The notes: a model not told the origin generated them from the letters alone. A stretch of DNA of 64,000 bases from Arthrobacter sp. Soil762 (GCF_001428335.1 NZ_LMSG01000001.1:310841-374840); one strand, 5' to 3'; shown: positions 21,897-33,271, counted from the first letter of the stretch. Made by a program: numbers and translations.

Positions 21897-21913
21897 CCTA
21901 GTCGCCGCCGGGT

Positions 21914-22648
21914 TTAGCTTTCCGCGGCGTCGGCAATGGCCCGGGAACGGACCTTGCGGATGTGGTCCGCCATGGCTGCGGCTGCTTTGTCGGGATCGCC
22001 GGTGGTGACGGCAGCCAGGACTGCCTCGTGTTCCGCGATGGCGTGCTCGGCATCCGTAATGCCCACGCCGCCGAAGAGGCGGAACCGTTGGACCTGTCCC
22101 CCGAGGGCTGAGTAGGCGGCCTCCATAAACTGGTTTCCGGTTTGCCGCGCAATCAGCTGGTGGAACCGCTCGTCCGCTTCGAAGTAGTCCTTGAACTCGG
22201 CAAACGAAGGTCCCCGGGGCGCAGATTTCAGGTCCTCGACGGCCTTCCCGAGCTCGGCCAGGCCGTGCTGGTTGATGCGTTCACAAGCCAGCCGGGCGTT
22301 GACGGGCTCGATTGCCAACCGCGCCTCCATCAGCTCGGCAAAATCCTCCTGCGTAAAAACGGGAGCCACGCGGTAGCCTTTCAGCGCCACTCTCCGGACC
22401 ATTCCGGTGTGCTCAAGCCGAGCAAGGGCCTCGCGGACCGGAGTGGGAGAAACGTCCAGTTCGCGGGCCGTCCCGTCAATGCTGACTACGGCGCCGGGCG
22501 CCAGCCGGCCATCCATAAGGGAGGCCAGGAGCTCCGCGTAAACGTGGTCCGCCAGCACCTCGCGGCTGACCGCGCGGCCGGTCCTGCGGGGGCCGGTCTG
22601 GTCATCTGTGCTGCTGCCGGCGCGGGGGCCTGTGGACGCGTTTTGCAT
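21914..22648 (-). CDS. GntR-family transcriptional regulator with FCD domain
   Basis: DNA-binding regulator of 244 residues. An N-terminal winged helix (about 30-95) contains ARELDVSPTPVREALARLEH. The C-terminal all-helical FCD ligand domain (about 105-235) has metal-binding His positions in DERFHQLIA, HEAVLAAV and HIRKV. FCD regulators usually sense sugar acids or other carboxylates. It lies just upstream of the catabolic operon on the same strand, and the shared TCCTATAGGA sites indicate that it controls both the operon and itself. It has no clear separate ribosome site. Confidence 0.93.
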   Translation of the reverse strand: MQNASTGPRAGSSTDDQTGPRRTGRAVSREVLADHVYAELLASLMDGRLAPGAVVSIDGTARELDVSPTPVREALARLEHTGMVRRVALKGYRVAPVFTQEDFAELMEARLAIEPVNARLACERINQHGLAELGKAVEDLKSAPRGPSFAEFKDYFEADERFHQLIARQTGNQFMEAAYSALGGQVQRFRLFGGVGITDAEHAIAEHEAVLAAVTTGDPDKAAAAMADHIRKVRSRAIADAAES

Positions 22649-22653
22649 AGTCA

Positions 22654-22666
22654 GATCCTATAGGAA
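22654..22666 (-). promoter_or_regulatory. gntR operator overlapping a leaderless -10
   Basis: Contains the TCCTATAGGA palindrome (22656-22665). On the minus strand TAGGAT (22655-22660) ends exactly six bases before the ATG, so the operator covers a leaderless promoter. Binding would give tight autorepression. The same bases also hold the only Shine-Dalgarno-like AGGA. Confidence 0.65.
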
Positions 22667-22694
22667 GCGCCGGTCAGCGATCGTTTCCGGAGAG

Positions 22695-22736
22695 ATAAAG
22701 AGCCCCGGCCAGGTGGACCTGGCCGGGGCTCTTTAT
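22695..22736 (-). terminator. nusB-efp transcript terminator
   Basis: Perfect 20-base arms (22695-22714 and 22717-22736) containing AGCCCCGGCCAGGT form a very stable hairpin. It lies 38 bases after the nusB stop and ends in CUUUAU. Confidence 0.85.
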
Positions 22737-22774
22737 GACGCCGTGCGCGGGCTCTTGGCCCGCGGCGTAGCAGC

Positions 22775-23185
22775 TCAGGCCAAGAGGGAGGGCTTCAGCT
22801 GCTGCAGCCGGCCGAGGAGGCCGTTGATGAACGACGGCGATTCATCCGTTGAGAGCGTCTTGGACAGTGCCACTGCCTCACTGACCGCGACACCGTCGGG
22901 AACGTCGTCGTTGTACAGCAGTTCCCAGGTGCCGATCCGCAGGATGATGCGGTCCACCGAAGGCATACGTTCCAGGGTCCAGCCCTGGGAATAGGTCTCG
23001 AGGAATTCGTCGATGGCGGTCTGCTGTGAGACGACGCCTTCCACGATTTCCAAGGTGTACGGGTTCACGATCTGGTCTGTCAATTCGCGCCGGGACCTGA
23101 GTACATCGAAGGCGGAAACCGAGCGCTGCTCGGCTTCGAAGAGGACATCCAGTGCCCTGTTACGGGCCTTACCGCGTGCGCTCAC
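22775..23185 (-). CDS. nusB: Transcription antitermination factor NusB
   Basis: Binds boxA RNA with NusE and supports rRNA transcription antitermination. The 136-residue protein has the N-terminal SARGKARNRALDVLFEAEQR segment and the conserved C-terminal DESPSFINGLLGRL. The GTG start overlaps the efp stop by one base, so the two are translated together. A strong terminator follows. Confidence 0.97.
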   Translation of the reverse strand: MSARGKARNRALDVLFEAEQRSVSAFDVLRSRRELTDQIVNPYTLEIVEGVVSQQTAIDEFLETYSQGWTLERMPSVDRIILRIGTWELLYNDDVPDGVAVSEAVALSKTLSTDESPSFINGLLGRLQQLKPSLLA

Positions 23186-23748
23186 TACTCGCTGACCCGG
23201 CCGAGGTAGCTGCCGTCGCGAGTATCGACCTTGACCTTGGTGTTGTTCTCGACGAACAACGGAACCTGGATCTCGTAGCCGGTTTCCAGCGTTGCGGGCT
23301 TGGTGCCGGCCGAGGAGCGGTCGCCCTGCAGGCCAGGCTCGGTGTAGGTGATCTCGAGGACAACGCTGGGCGGAAGTTCGATGTAGAGCGGGTTGCCTTC
23401 GTGGATGGCGATGTTCACCATCTGGTTCTCCAGCATGAAGTTGGTGGCGTCACCAACAGTGGCGCCGGAGACGGTGAGCTGGTCGAAGTCCGAGGTGTCC
23501 ATAAACACGAAGTCGGCACCGTCCTGGTACAGGTACTGGTAGTCCCGGCGGTCAACCGTGGCGGTCTCGATCTTAAGACCGGCGTTGAACGTCTTGTCTA
23601 CAACTTTGCCGGACATCACATTCCGCATCTTGGTCCGCACAAACGCGCCGCCTTTGCCGGGCTTGACGTGCTGGAATTCAATGATGTTCCAGAGCTGGCC
23701 CTCGAGCTTCAGGACCGTTCCGTTCTTGATGTCGTTAGTGGTTGCCAC
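23185..23748 (-). CDS. efp: Translation elongation factor P
   Basis: Rescues ribosomes stalled at polyproline stretches. The 187-residue protein has the usual three-domain length. The tip loop of domain I reads [13 protein letters not shown], with Lys where many bacteria carry a modified Lys or Arg. No modification gene (epmA or earP) is nearby. The start is GTG with AGAGGA before it. A TAGAAT hexamer at about 23856-23861 in the 177-base upstream gap may be its -10. Confidence 0.97.
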   Translation of the reverse strand: MATTNDIKNGTVLKLEGQLWNIIEFQHVKPGKGGAFVRTKMRNVMSGKVVDKTFNAGLKIETATVDRRDYQYLYQDGADFVFMDTSDFDQLTVSGATVGDATNFMLENQMVNIAIHEGNPLYIELPPSVVLEITYTEPGLQGDRSSAGTKPATLETGYEIQVPLFVENNTKVKVDTRDGSYLGRVSE

Positions 23749-23925
23749 TGGTATCCTCTGGTTTCTATCTGTCTGCTCAGTTGTCAGACGTTCTATGCCG
23801 GCCAGGCATGCCGAACGGCCTGCCAGCGCGTGTTTATCAAAAATCCAAGAACCATTCTACCGGTAAAACCCGGGCGGCTTGCGTCCGGGCCTCCCGGCCA
23901 CCCACCTCAGAACCGGATAGGCGTG

Positions 23926-24443
23926 TCAGCAGGCGAGATCCAGGACGTCGCGGGCCCGCTGAAGGGCAACGGTGGATGAGTAGATCTGCGCGGCATCAGC
24001 CGATTGCGCAACCCGAAGATCCAGTGCCCGGGCAAAGGCTTCCACCGCGGCCGACGTGTGTCCGGCGGCGTACTGGGTCTTGCCCAGGTGTTGCAGGACC
24101 AGGGCTTCACGGTCAGTTCCGTGGAACTCCGCAAGCAACTGGCGGAACAGGTCCAGGGCACGGTCCGTACGGTGAGAGACACGCAGCACCTCGGCCTCGA
24201 ACGTACGGAGGCGGAAGGACTCAGGGTCCTTGAAACGGGCCTCCGCAAGCAGTTCGGCCGCCTCCGCAGCATGTCCCTCCACGATCAGGACGAAGATCTG
24301 GTCCGACGGGTCCGTGGACGCCGCGAGGGCCTCGCGGCAGGCATCCTCGTTGACGATCTCCGGCAGCAGGGACTCCGGGTTGATCCGGATTCCGGGGAAG
24401 CCACCCTCGGGCCAGTCGCTGGTGCCCGCCACGTCGCCCTGCA

Positions 24444-24444
<1 letters not shown>
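23926..24444 (-). CDS. Tetratricopeptide-repeat protein of unknown function
   Basis: Soluble helical protein of 172 residues without a signal peptide or membrane segment. Residues 50-165 hold TPR-like helix pairs, for example AAELLAEARFKDPES, RALDLFRQLLAEFHGTD and TSAAVEAFARALDLR, so it probably binds another protein. The ATG overlaps the aroB stop by one base, so it is made with the shikimate enzymes. No specific partner can be named. Confidence 0.8.
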
Positions 24445-26100
<1,656 letters not shown>

Positions 26101-26101
<1 letters not shown>

Positions 26102-27300
26102 TAGTGGCCGATCGAGTCCAGGGATGCCGGAATGTTGTCCAGGTAACCCTTGATGTTGCGGGCGGTCTCCGCCACGGAGTCACCGCCGAACTTTTCGGTG
26201 ACGGCTTCCGCCAGAACCAGCGCGACCATCGCCTCGGCCACCACGCCGGCAGCCGGCACGGCACAGACGTCGGAGCGCTGGTGGTGCGCCTTGGCAGGCT
26301 CCCCCGTGCTGACGTCAACCGTGCGCAGGGCGCGGGGCACCGTGGCGATGGGCTTCATGGCCGCCCGCACGCGCAGGACGTCGCCGATGCTCATGCCGCC
26401 TTCAATGCCGCCGGCCCGGTTGCTGGTCCGGATGATCTTGCCGTCCGCGTCTTTGACGATTTCGTCGTGGGCAGCGGAGCCGCGGCGCGCAGCTGTCAGG
26501 AAACCGTCGCCGACTTCCACCCCCTTGATGGCCTGGATGCCCATCAGGGCGGCGGCGAGGCGCGAATCAAGCCTGCGGTCCCAGTGGACATAGCTGCCCA
26601 GTCCCGGCGGCAGTCCGTACGCGAGGACCTCCACCACACCGCCCAGGGTTTCGCCTTCCTTGTGGGCGGCGTCAACTTCGGCCACCATGGCATCGGAGGT
26701 CTCGCGGTCAAAACAGCGCAAAGGATCGGCGTCGAGCGCAATCACGTTGGCCGGAACGGGCAGCGGACGGCCCTCGGGCACGGTCACGCTGGCGATGGAG
26801 ACGGTGTGGCTGACCAGTTCGATGCCGAGCGCCTTGAGGAACTGGGACGCCACGGTGCCCATGGCAACCCGGGTGGCGGTCTCCCGTGCGCTGGCGCGTT
26901 CCAGGACGGGCCGGGCCTCGGTGAACCCGTACTTCTGCATCCCGGTGAAGTCTGCGTGGCCCGGACGGGGCCGGGTCAGCGGTGCGTTGCGGGCCTGGTC
27001 GGCCAGGATTTCCGGATCCACCGGATCGGCAGCCATGATCTGCTCCCACTTGGGCCATTCGGTGTTGGCGATCTGGACGGCCACTGGACCGCCCTGGGTC
27101 AGGCCGTGGCGGACGCCGCCGAGAATGGTCACGACGTCCTGCTCAAACTTCATCCGGGCGCCCCGGCCGTAGCCAAGGCGGCGGCGTGCCAATGAATCGG
27201 CGATCTGCCCGCTGGTGAGTTCAACACCGGCGGGGACGCCTTCAATAATTCCCATCAGGGCCGGACCATGGGATTCACCGGCAGTCAACCAACGCAACAT
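26101..27300 (-). CDS. aroC: Chorismate synthase
   Basis: Last step of the common aromatic pathway: forms chorismate from EPSP with reduced flavin. I chose the ATG of [15 protein letters not shown], which gives 399 residues. A longer frame to 27363 would overlap aroE and lacks the family N-terminus. Family signatures include GESHGPAL near the start, [14 protein letters not shown] and the C-terminal [18 protein letters not shown]. It follows aroE by 26 bases. Confidence 0.97.
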
Positions 27301-27326
27301 AATTTCCATCCTGCCACGTATGGCGG

Positions 27327-28187
27327 TCAGAACGCCCGTCGGGGAAGGCCGACTGAGTCGCACATCACATCTATGACAGCTGCATTAACGTCGTCACCGC
27401 GGCCGGTGAACAGGCGTACCTGTTCCACCGCCTGGTACAACAACATTTCGAGTCCGGGCACCACCGCACCGCCGCCGGACTGCCACGCCGACGCAATCTG
27501 GCTGGGCCACGGATCATAGGCCACGTCCAGGAGGACACCGGGTGTTCCGGTTCCCAAAGCGGCGATCTCCACCGCCAGTCCATCCGCTGCGCGCGGCGGG
27601 AGCGTGGAAATTACGACGTCGGCACTTGCTGTTGGAACGGCGGCTTCGGTCAGCGGCCGGACGACGATGGAAAGGCCTACTCCGGCCGCGGCGGCGCGTG
27701 CTTCGTCGGCCCGGGAGATATCCCGGACGAACACCTGGGCGTGCTGCGTGCCCAGATCCTTCAGCGCGGCCACTGCGGCTGCGGCTGTACCGCCTCCGCC
27801 CAGGACCACGGCAGCGGGGCTGGCTGCCACTCCGGCGTTACGGACAGCGTTGACGATGCCGGCGACGTCGGTGTTGTAGCCGATGCTCCTGACGGAGCCG
27901 AGGTCTTCCTCGAAGGCGACGGTGTTGACCACGCCCAGTGTCCGTGCCACGCCGCGGACTTCGTCCACTTCGGCAAACATGCCTGATTTCAGGGGCATGG
28001 TCACTGAGAGGCCGCGCCAGCCCTGCTGCGTCCTGACCTGTTCCATAAACGCGGGCAGCGCCTGCTCGGTCAGGTCCAGGGCCGTGTAGCCGATGTCCAT
28101 CCCGAGTTTGCGGTAGGCCGCCAGGTGCAGGGCGGGGGACTTGGAGTGGCTGATCGGATGGCCCAGGACGGCGGCCCGGAGACTCAT
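27327..28187 (-). CDS. aroE: Shikimate dehydrogenase
   Basis: Reduces 3-dehydroshikimate to shikimate with NADPH. The 286-residue protein starts [18 protein letters not shown]. The shikimate-binding Ser pair lies in SHSKSPALH, the catalytic Lys in TMPLKSG, the Asp in YNTDVAG, and the nucleotide-binding [14 protein letters not shown] follows. This ATG overlaps the mltG stop by 4 bases (ATGA). A start ten codons earlier (28217) is open but less likely. Confidence 0.95.
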   Translation of the reverse strand: MSLRAAVLGHPISHSKSPALHLAAYRKLGMDIGYTALDLTEQALPAFMEQVRTQQGWRGLSVTMPLKSGMFAEVDEVRGVARTLGVVNTVAFEEDLGSVRSIGYNTDVAGIVNAVRNAGVAASPAAVVLGGGGTAAAAVAALKDLGTQHAQVFVRDISRADEARAAAAGVGLSIVVRPLTEAAVPTASADVVISTLPPRAADGLAVEIAALGTGTPGVLLDVAYDPWPSQIASAWQSGGGAVVPGLEMLLYQAVEQVRLFTGRGDDVNAAVIDVMCDSVGLPRRAF

Positions 28188-29872
28188 GTGCAGCGGCCCA
28201 CGTTGGCCTGGCACCACGTGTTGTACTCGTTGACGTAGACGTTGTGTTCGTCGAGCGTCTTGGAGAACTTTGTCTCCTTCGTGTCCAGGTTGATGGTTAC
28301 CCAGTACAGGTAGTCGTTGGTTTTGGGCTTCGCCGCCGCGTCGATGGCGGTCTTGCCCGGGGAGCCGATGGGGCCCGGCGGCAGGCCCGGGTTTGCGTAG
28401 GTGTTGTAGAGGTTGGATTTGTCCTGGCGCTCTTCATCGGTGAAGTTGAAGCTCTTGGTGCCCAGCCCGTACGTCACGGCCGAATCCACCTGCAGGTAGC
28501 CGTAGGTCTGGTCATTCGGCTTGAGCCGGTTGTAGATGGCACCGGCAACGTCACCGTACTCAGCCTGTCCGCCCTCAGCCTGCACAATGCTCGCCACAAT
28601 CACGGCTTCGTACTGCTTCGCCGGATCGGAGATGCCCTGTGCCACCAGTTCGTCGGTGGTTCCCTTGACCAGCGACTGGAGGATCTCCTTCGCCGGTGTG
28701 CCGAGCGGGAAGCGGTACTCGCCCGGAGCGAGGAAGCCCTCAAGGTTTTTGGCGTTGGCCGGAAGGCCAAACTGAGCGGGAGCGTTGCTGAGTTCCTTAA
28801 GCTGCTGCAGCGACACGCCGGAGCCCTCTGAGATGGCCTGCAGCGACTCGCCGATCCTGAGTCCGGCATTCAAGGCGAAGTAGATGACCTTGCTCTTGTC
28901 GGTGCCAAGCAGGATGCTGACGGCGTCGGAGTTCTTCATCTCCGTCTTGAACGTGTAGTCCCCCGGCGACAGCGTTCCACCTGAAGAAGCAAATGCCTGG
29001 AGGAATGTGTCAGCGTTGGCCACAACTTTCCCGCTCTCCAGTTTGGTGGCCACGGAGCGGGTACCTTCACCTGGCTGGACGGAAACTATTACTTCGCCAG
29101 TGCCGGGGCCGGGGTAGTCTGCCGCTTTATCGTTTCCCAGCAGGGGCTTCAGGAACTGCGCACCCACGGCGATCGCTGCCACGAAGACCACAAGAGTCAG
29201 GAACAGGGCCAGGAGGCGGCGCCGGCGCCGCACCTTCTTGGAGGGCTTTGTCACTACGGAACCCGCGGCTGCGCCGGCGAACAGGCCGGAGGCGGCATGG
29301 TGATCATCCGGATCGTGGTCATCGACATGGTGATCATCAAGGTGACCGGCGTCGTGGACGGCTTGGCCCGGGTAGTGGTGCCCGGCGTCATGGTGCGCTT
29401 CGTCAGGGTAGTGGTGACCGGCGTCGTGCGCTTCGTCAGGGAAGTGGTGGTGCCCGGCGTCGTGCGCTTCATTAAAGTGCTGGTCTTCGGGGTGGTGTTC
29501 CTGAACCTGGGCGTCATCCGGATGGTGGTCTGCGGCCGGACCGGCGTGCTGGATGGAAGGCGGCGTGTCCGGGGCTGTGGGGATAGCCGGCTCCGGCTCC
29601 GGAGCGGGTTCGGGCACGTGAACCGGTTCGTGAGCGTGAACCGGTTCCGGCTGCGGCTCCGGAACTGCGGCAGGCCCCGGAGCGGGTGCAGCTTCGGGAA
29701 CAGGAGCCGTGGCAGGTGCCGGCGCATCATGGCCCGTTTCGTAGGCCTGCTCGGGAACCACATCGCTGCTTCCCGTGTGCTTCTCCAGTGCGCGGAGCTC
29801 TTTTCGGGTCAGCGGCCTGGCGCCATCGTTGCTCGTGGCGCCTGAGGTGTCGTCGTTATTGGACGGGCTCAC
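28184..29872 (-). CDS. mltG: Endolytic peptidoglycan transglycosylase MltG with a His/Asp-rich cytoplasmic extension
   Basis: Membrane-bound lytic transglycosylase that cuts nascent glycan strands. The first about 215 residues are an unusual cytoplasmic extension: Pro/Glu/Ala-rich (50-110), then a segment with about 23 His in 78 residues (115-192). A basic patch RRRRR precedes the single membrane helix (218-238). The YceG domain follows, with the catalytic Glu in ASIVQAEGG and YLQVDSAVTYGLG. The start is GTG with GAAGG before it, overlapping ruvX by 17 bases. Confidence 0.93.
   Translation of the reverse strand: MSPSNNDDTSGATSNDGARPLTRKELRALEKHTGSSDVVPEQAYETGHDAPAPATAPVPEAAPAPGPAAVPEPQPEPVHAHEPVHVPEPAPEPEPAIPTAPDTPPSIQHAGPAADHHPDDAQVQEHHPEDQHFNEAHDAGHHHFPDEAHDAGHHYPDEAHHDAGHHYPGQAVHDAGHLDDHHVDDHDPDDHHAASGLFAGAAAGSVVTKPSKKVRRRRRLLALFLTLVVFVAAIAVGAQFLKPLLGNDKAADYPGPGTGEVIVSVQPGEGTRSVATKLESGKVVANADTFLQAFASSGGTLSPGDYTFKTEMKNSDAVSILLGTDKSKVIYFALNAGLRIGESLQAISEGSGVSLQQLKELSNAPAQFGLPANAKNLEGFLAPGEYRFPLGTPAKEILQSLVKGTTDELVAQGISDPAKQYEAVIVASIVQAEGGQAEYGDVAGAIYNRLKPNDQTYGYLQVDSAVTYGLGTKSFNFTDEERQDKSNLYNTYANPGLPPGPIGSPGKTAIDAAAKPKTNDYLYWVTINLDTKETKFSKTLDEHNVYVNEYNTWCQANVGRCT
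29297..29530 (-). repeat. Coding tandem repeats for the His/Asp-rich region of MltG
   Basis: Roughly four imperfect units of 30-33 bases encode variants of DEAHDAGHHYP, followed by DDHHVDDHDPDDHH. They are in frame and confined to the cytoplasmic segment before the membrane helix. Confidence 0.8.
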
Positions 29873-30467
29873 TGTAGCCTTCCGTGTTCTGAGATCGAAT
29901 CATGCCTTCCGGGGCCGCATGCTCGGGCTGAACTGCCGAACCTGCTCCGGATGGCCGAGTACGGGGCGGCGCAGTCACGCGGCTGCCAACGTCCGTTCCC
30001 CTGGCTTTTTGCATGTCGATGGCGTGCTGGAGGATGCCTGCCGCCGCGACCTGATCCACCACTTTACGGTGGTTCCGGCTGCTCATGCCAGCTTCGTGCA
30101 GGTTACGGTGCGCCGTAACACTGCTCAGGCGTTCGTCCACGAGGTTGACGGGAACATCCATCCCCCGGGCAACGAACTCCGCAACCAGCAGTTCGGCGTA
30201 GTCGGTGGCCATCCTGGCAGAGGCGTGTTCCTCGCCCTTCATGGTGCGTGGCAGCCCCACGAAGACCTGGACGGCGCCCAGTTCCACAGCGAGGGACGCG
30301 ATGACACGCACGTCGGAATTCTTCTTGACGTTGCGGTCCAGGGTCTTGTGCGGAGTGGCCAGGATTTCGTCCCGGTCGCAGATGGCGACGCCCACGCGGA
30401 CGGTGCCGACGTCTACCCCCAGTTTGATGCCCTGAGGGTAGACGGCGGCGCCAGCGGATTCTGTCAC
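29856..30467 (-). CDS. ruvX: Putative pre-16S rRNA nuclease / Holliday junction resolvase-like YqgF
   Basis: RNase H-fold nuclease of the YqgF family, which trims the 5' end of 16S rRNA precursor and was first described as a resolvase. The start is GTG at 30467, reading VTESAGAAVYPQG and giving 203 residues. A longer open frame overlaps alaS. The acidic site LGVDVGTVRVGVA lies at about 16-28, and the VGLPRTMKGEE and VDERLSSVTA motifs follow. The C-terminal about 45 residues are a disordered Pro/Arg-rich tail. It lies between alaS and mltG, as in many actinobacteria. Confidence 0.93.
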   Translation of the reverse strand: MTESAGAAVYPQGIKLGVDVGTVRVGVAICDRDEILATPHKTLDRNVKKNSDVRVIASLAVELGAVQVFVGLPRTMKGEEHASARMATDYAELLVAEFVARGMDVPVNLVDERLSSVTAHRNLHEAGMSSRNHRKVVDQVAAAGILQHAIDMQKARGTDVGSRVTAPPRTRPSGAGSAVQPEHAAPEGMIRSQNTEGYSEPVQ

Positions 30468-30474
30468 AGGTTCC

Positions 30475-33153
30475 CTAGCGCCGGGAGATGGCGTCCACAA
30501 CGGCGGCCAGCGCCGGTGCGACCTTGGCGGCGTCCGTGCCGCCACCCTGGGCGACGTCGTCCTTGCCGCCGCCGCCGCCGCCGAGGATCCCGGCCGCGAG
30601 CCGGACCAGGGCACCGGCCTTCACGCCGGCTTCCCGGGCTGCCTCGTTGGTGGCCACGAGGATCATGGGCCGGTCATTGCTCACACCGGCCACTGCCACT
30701 GTGGACGCTCCCGAACCGAGGCGGTTGCGCAGGTCGAGGGCAAGGTTGCGGATGTCGTCAGCGCCGCCGATCTGGCCGGCGTCGTGTGCGATGACCTGGA
30801 CGCCGGCTGCGTCCCGGGCTGTGCCCACGAGGTTTCCGGCCGCCGCGGCGATCTGTTCCTTGCGCAGGCGGTCGAGTTCCTTCTCCGTGGCCTTGAGCTT
30901 GTTCAGCGTGCTGGCGATTCTGTCGGCGAGCTGACCGGAAGGCACTTTGAGCATCTCGGTCAGTTCAGTCACCAGGGCGCGCTCGGCGGCCAGGTGGCGG
31001 AAAGCATCCATGCCCACGAACGCCTCCACACGGCGGTTTCCTGAACCGACTGACTGCTCGCCGAGCAGCGACAGGCTGCCGATCAAGGACGTGTTGGGTA
31101 CGTGCGTGCCGCCGCAGAGTTCCCGGGACCACGCGCCGTCGATCTCCACAACACGGACTTCGCTGCCATAGTTTTCGCCGAAGAGCGCCATGGCGCCCAG
31201 CGCCTTGGCCTCCGCCAGGCCCATGATCTTCGTGTCCACGCGGAAGTTGTTGCGGATGGCGAGGTTGGAGACTTCCTCGATTTCCGAACGCGTGGCGGTG
31301 CTGAGGCCTTCGCCCCAGGCGAAGTCGAAGCGCAGGTAGCCGGCCTTGTTGTAGGAACCACGCTGGGTGGCTTCGGGGCCTAGGATCTGGTGCAGGGCGG
31401 CGTGGACAATGTGCGTGCCGGTGTGGGCCTGCTCGGCGGCGTGACGCCGCTCGCGGTCCACGGCTGCGCGGACCAGTGAGTCAGAGCCGATCTCGCCTTC
31501 GCGGACGATTGCCTTGTGGACGCTCAGTCCTTTGATGGGGCGTTGGACGTCCAGGACCTCGACGACGAATCCGTCACCTGTGATGAGGCCGGTGTCAGCC
31601 GACTGGCCGCCTGCCTCAGCGTAGAACGGGGTCTCCGCCAGGACGAGTTCAATCTCGTCGCCGGTGGCGGCGTGCCCCACGTTCTGTCCGCGGCTGAGGA
31701 TACCCCGGACCCGGGACTCACCGTCCAGTTCGGTGTAACCGGTGAAGACGGTCTCGCCCTGGGCCAGCAGTTCCTGGAAGGCGCTGAGATCGGCGTGGCC
31801 GCCCTTCTTTCCCTTGGCGTCCGCTTGGGCACGCTGGCGCTGTTCGAGCATCAGGCGTCGGAATTCCGGCTCATCGACCTTGAGGCCGGCTTCTTCCGCC
31901 ATCTCCAAGGTGAGGTCGATCGGGAAGCCGTAGGTATCGTGCAGGGCGAAGGCATCGGCACCGGACAGCGGCGTGCCGGCGGCCTTGGACTCCGTCACGG
32001 CGTCTTCGAGGCGGGCAGTACCGGAAGCGATGGTGCGCAGGAAGGCCCGCTCTTCGGCGTAGGCGATCCGGCTGATGCGGTCAAAGTCCGTCGCCACGAT
32101 CGGGTAGACGCCCTTCATGGCATCGCGTGAGGCGGGAAGCAGGTCCGGCAGGCAGGCCTTTTCGACGCCCAGCAGGCGCATGGAACGCACGGCGCGGCGG
32201 ATCAGGCGGCGCAGGACGTAGCCGCGGCCCTCGTTGGACGGGGTCACGCCGTCGGCGATCAGCATCAGGGCCGAACGGATGTGATCACCCACAACGCGCA
32301 TGCGGACGTCATCCGTGTGGTGCGGATCCTCGGGTGTTTCGGCCGAGGTGTACTCCCGGCCCGACAGCTCGGCAGCCTTGTCGATCACAGGCCGGACCTG
32401 GTCGGTTTCGTACATGTTCTCGACGCCCTGCAGGATCATCGCGAGGCGCTCCATGCCGAGGCCGGTATCGATGTTCTTTTTGGGCAGCTCGCCGACGACG
32501 TCGAAGTCGTCCTTGGACCGGACGTTGTCGATCTGGTACTGCATAAACACCAGGTTCCAGATTTCAACGTAGCGGTTTTCGTCGGCGATGGGGCCGCCCT
32601 CGACGCCGTAGGCAGGGCCCCTGTCGTAGTAGATCTCCGAGCAGGGGCCTGCCGGGCCCGGCTGGCCGGTGTGCCAGTAGTTGTCGGCCTTGCCCATGCG
32701 CTGAATGCGCTCGGACGGGACGCCGGTGTTCGTCAGCCACAGCTCCTTGGCTTCGTCGTCCTCTTCGTAGACAGTCACCCACAGCAGTTCCGGCGGAAGG
32801 CCGTAGCCGCCGTCGTCCACGCTCGTGGTGAGCAGCTCCCAGGCGTACTTGATGGCGTCTTCCTTGAAGTAATCACCGAAGGAGAAGTTGCCGCACATCT
32901 GGAAGAAGGTGCCGTGGCGGGCGGTCTTGCCCACTTCCTCGATGTCACCGGTGCGGATGCACTTCTGAACGCTGGTGGCCCGGGCGAAGGGGGCTTCCTC
33001 GCGGGCAGTCAGGTAAGGGATGAACGGGACCATGCCGGCCACGGTGAACAGGAGGGAGGGGTCGCTGGAGACCAGCGAGGCGGAGGGAACCGCGGTGTGG
33101 CCTTTGCTGACGAAAAAGTCGATCCAGCGCTTGGTGATCTCCTGCGACTTCAT
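30475..33153 (-). CDS. alaS: Alanyl-tRNA synthetase
   Basis: Charges tRNA-Ala and edits mischarged Ser or Gly. The 892-residue protein has the N-terminal class II core with FTVAGMVPFIPYL, the editing-domain zinc motif HTGTHIVHAAL and the partner CGGTHV, and a C-terminal DHHA1-type region with the Gly-rich GGGGGGKDD. The ATG is read as MKSQEITKRWIDFFVSKGH, the family N-terminus. Confidence 0.98.
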   Translation of the reverse strand: MKSQEITKRWIDFFVSKGHTAVPSASLVSSDPSLLFTVAGMVPFIPYLTAREEAPFARATSVQKCIRTGDIEEVGKTARHGTFFQMCGNFSFGDYFKEDAIKYAWELLTTSVDDGGYGLPPELLWVTVYEEDDEAKELWLTNTGVPSERIQRMGKADNYWHTGQPGPAGPCSEIYYDRGPAYGVEGGPIADENRYVEIWNLVFMQYQIDNVRSKDDFDVVGELPKKNIDTGLGMERLAMILQGVENMYETDQVRPVIDKAAELSGREYTSAETPEDPHHTDDVRMRVVGDHIRSALMLIADGVTPSNEGRGYVLRRLIRRAVRSMRLLGVEKACLPDLLPASRDAMKGVYPIVATDFDRISRIAYAEERAFLRTIASGTARLEDAVTESKAAGTPLSGADAFALHDTYGFPIDLTLEMAEEAGLKVDEPEFRRLMLEQRQRAQADAKGKKGGHADLSAFQELLAQGETVFTGYTELDGESRVRGILSRGQNVGHAATGDEIELVLAETPFYAEAGGQSADTGLITGDGFVVEVLDVQRPIKGLSVHKAIVREGEIGSDSLVRAAVDRERRHAAEQAHTGTHIVHAALHQILGPEATQRGSYNKAGYLRFDFAWGEGLSTATRSEIEEVSNLAIRNNFRVDTKIMGLAEAKALGAMALFGENYGSEVRVVEIDGAWSRELCGGTHVPNTSLIGSLSLLGEQSVGSGNRRVEAFVGMDAFRHLAAERALVTELTEMLKVPSGQLADRIASTLNKLKATEKELDRLRKEQIAAAAGNLVGTARDAAGVQVIAHDAGQIGGADDIRNLALDLRNRLGSGASTVAVAGVSNDRPMILVATNEAAREAGVKAGALVRLAAGILGGGGGGKDDVAQGGGTDAAKVAPALAAVVDAISRR

Positions 33154-33271
33154 GAGCTGTTTACTTACCCTTCTTGGTTCACGCGTCTCTGCTGCGTGAC
33201 AGTGTTGATTCAGTGGGCAGCCCCGGCATACGGGACTGCTGGTTTAATTCTCGCGCGTTTTTCCCGCGCGT

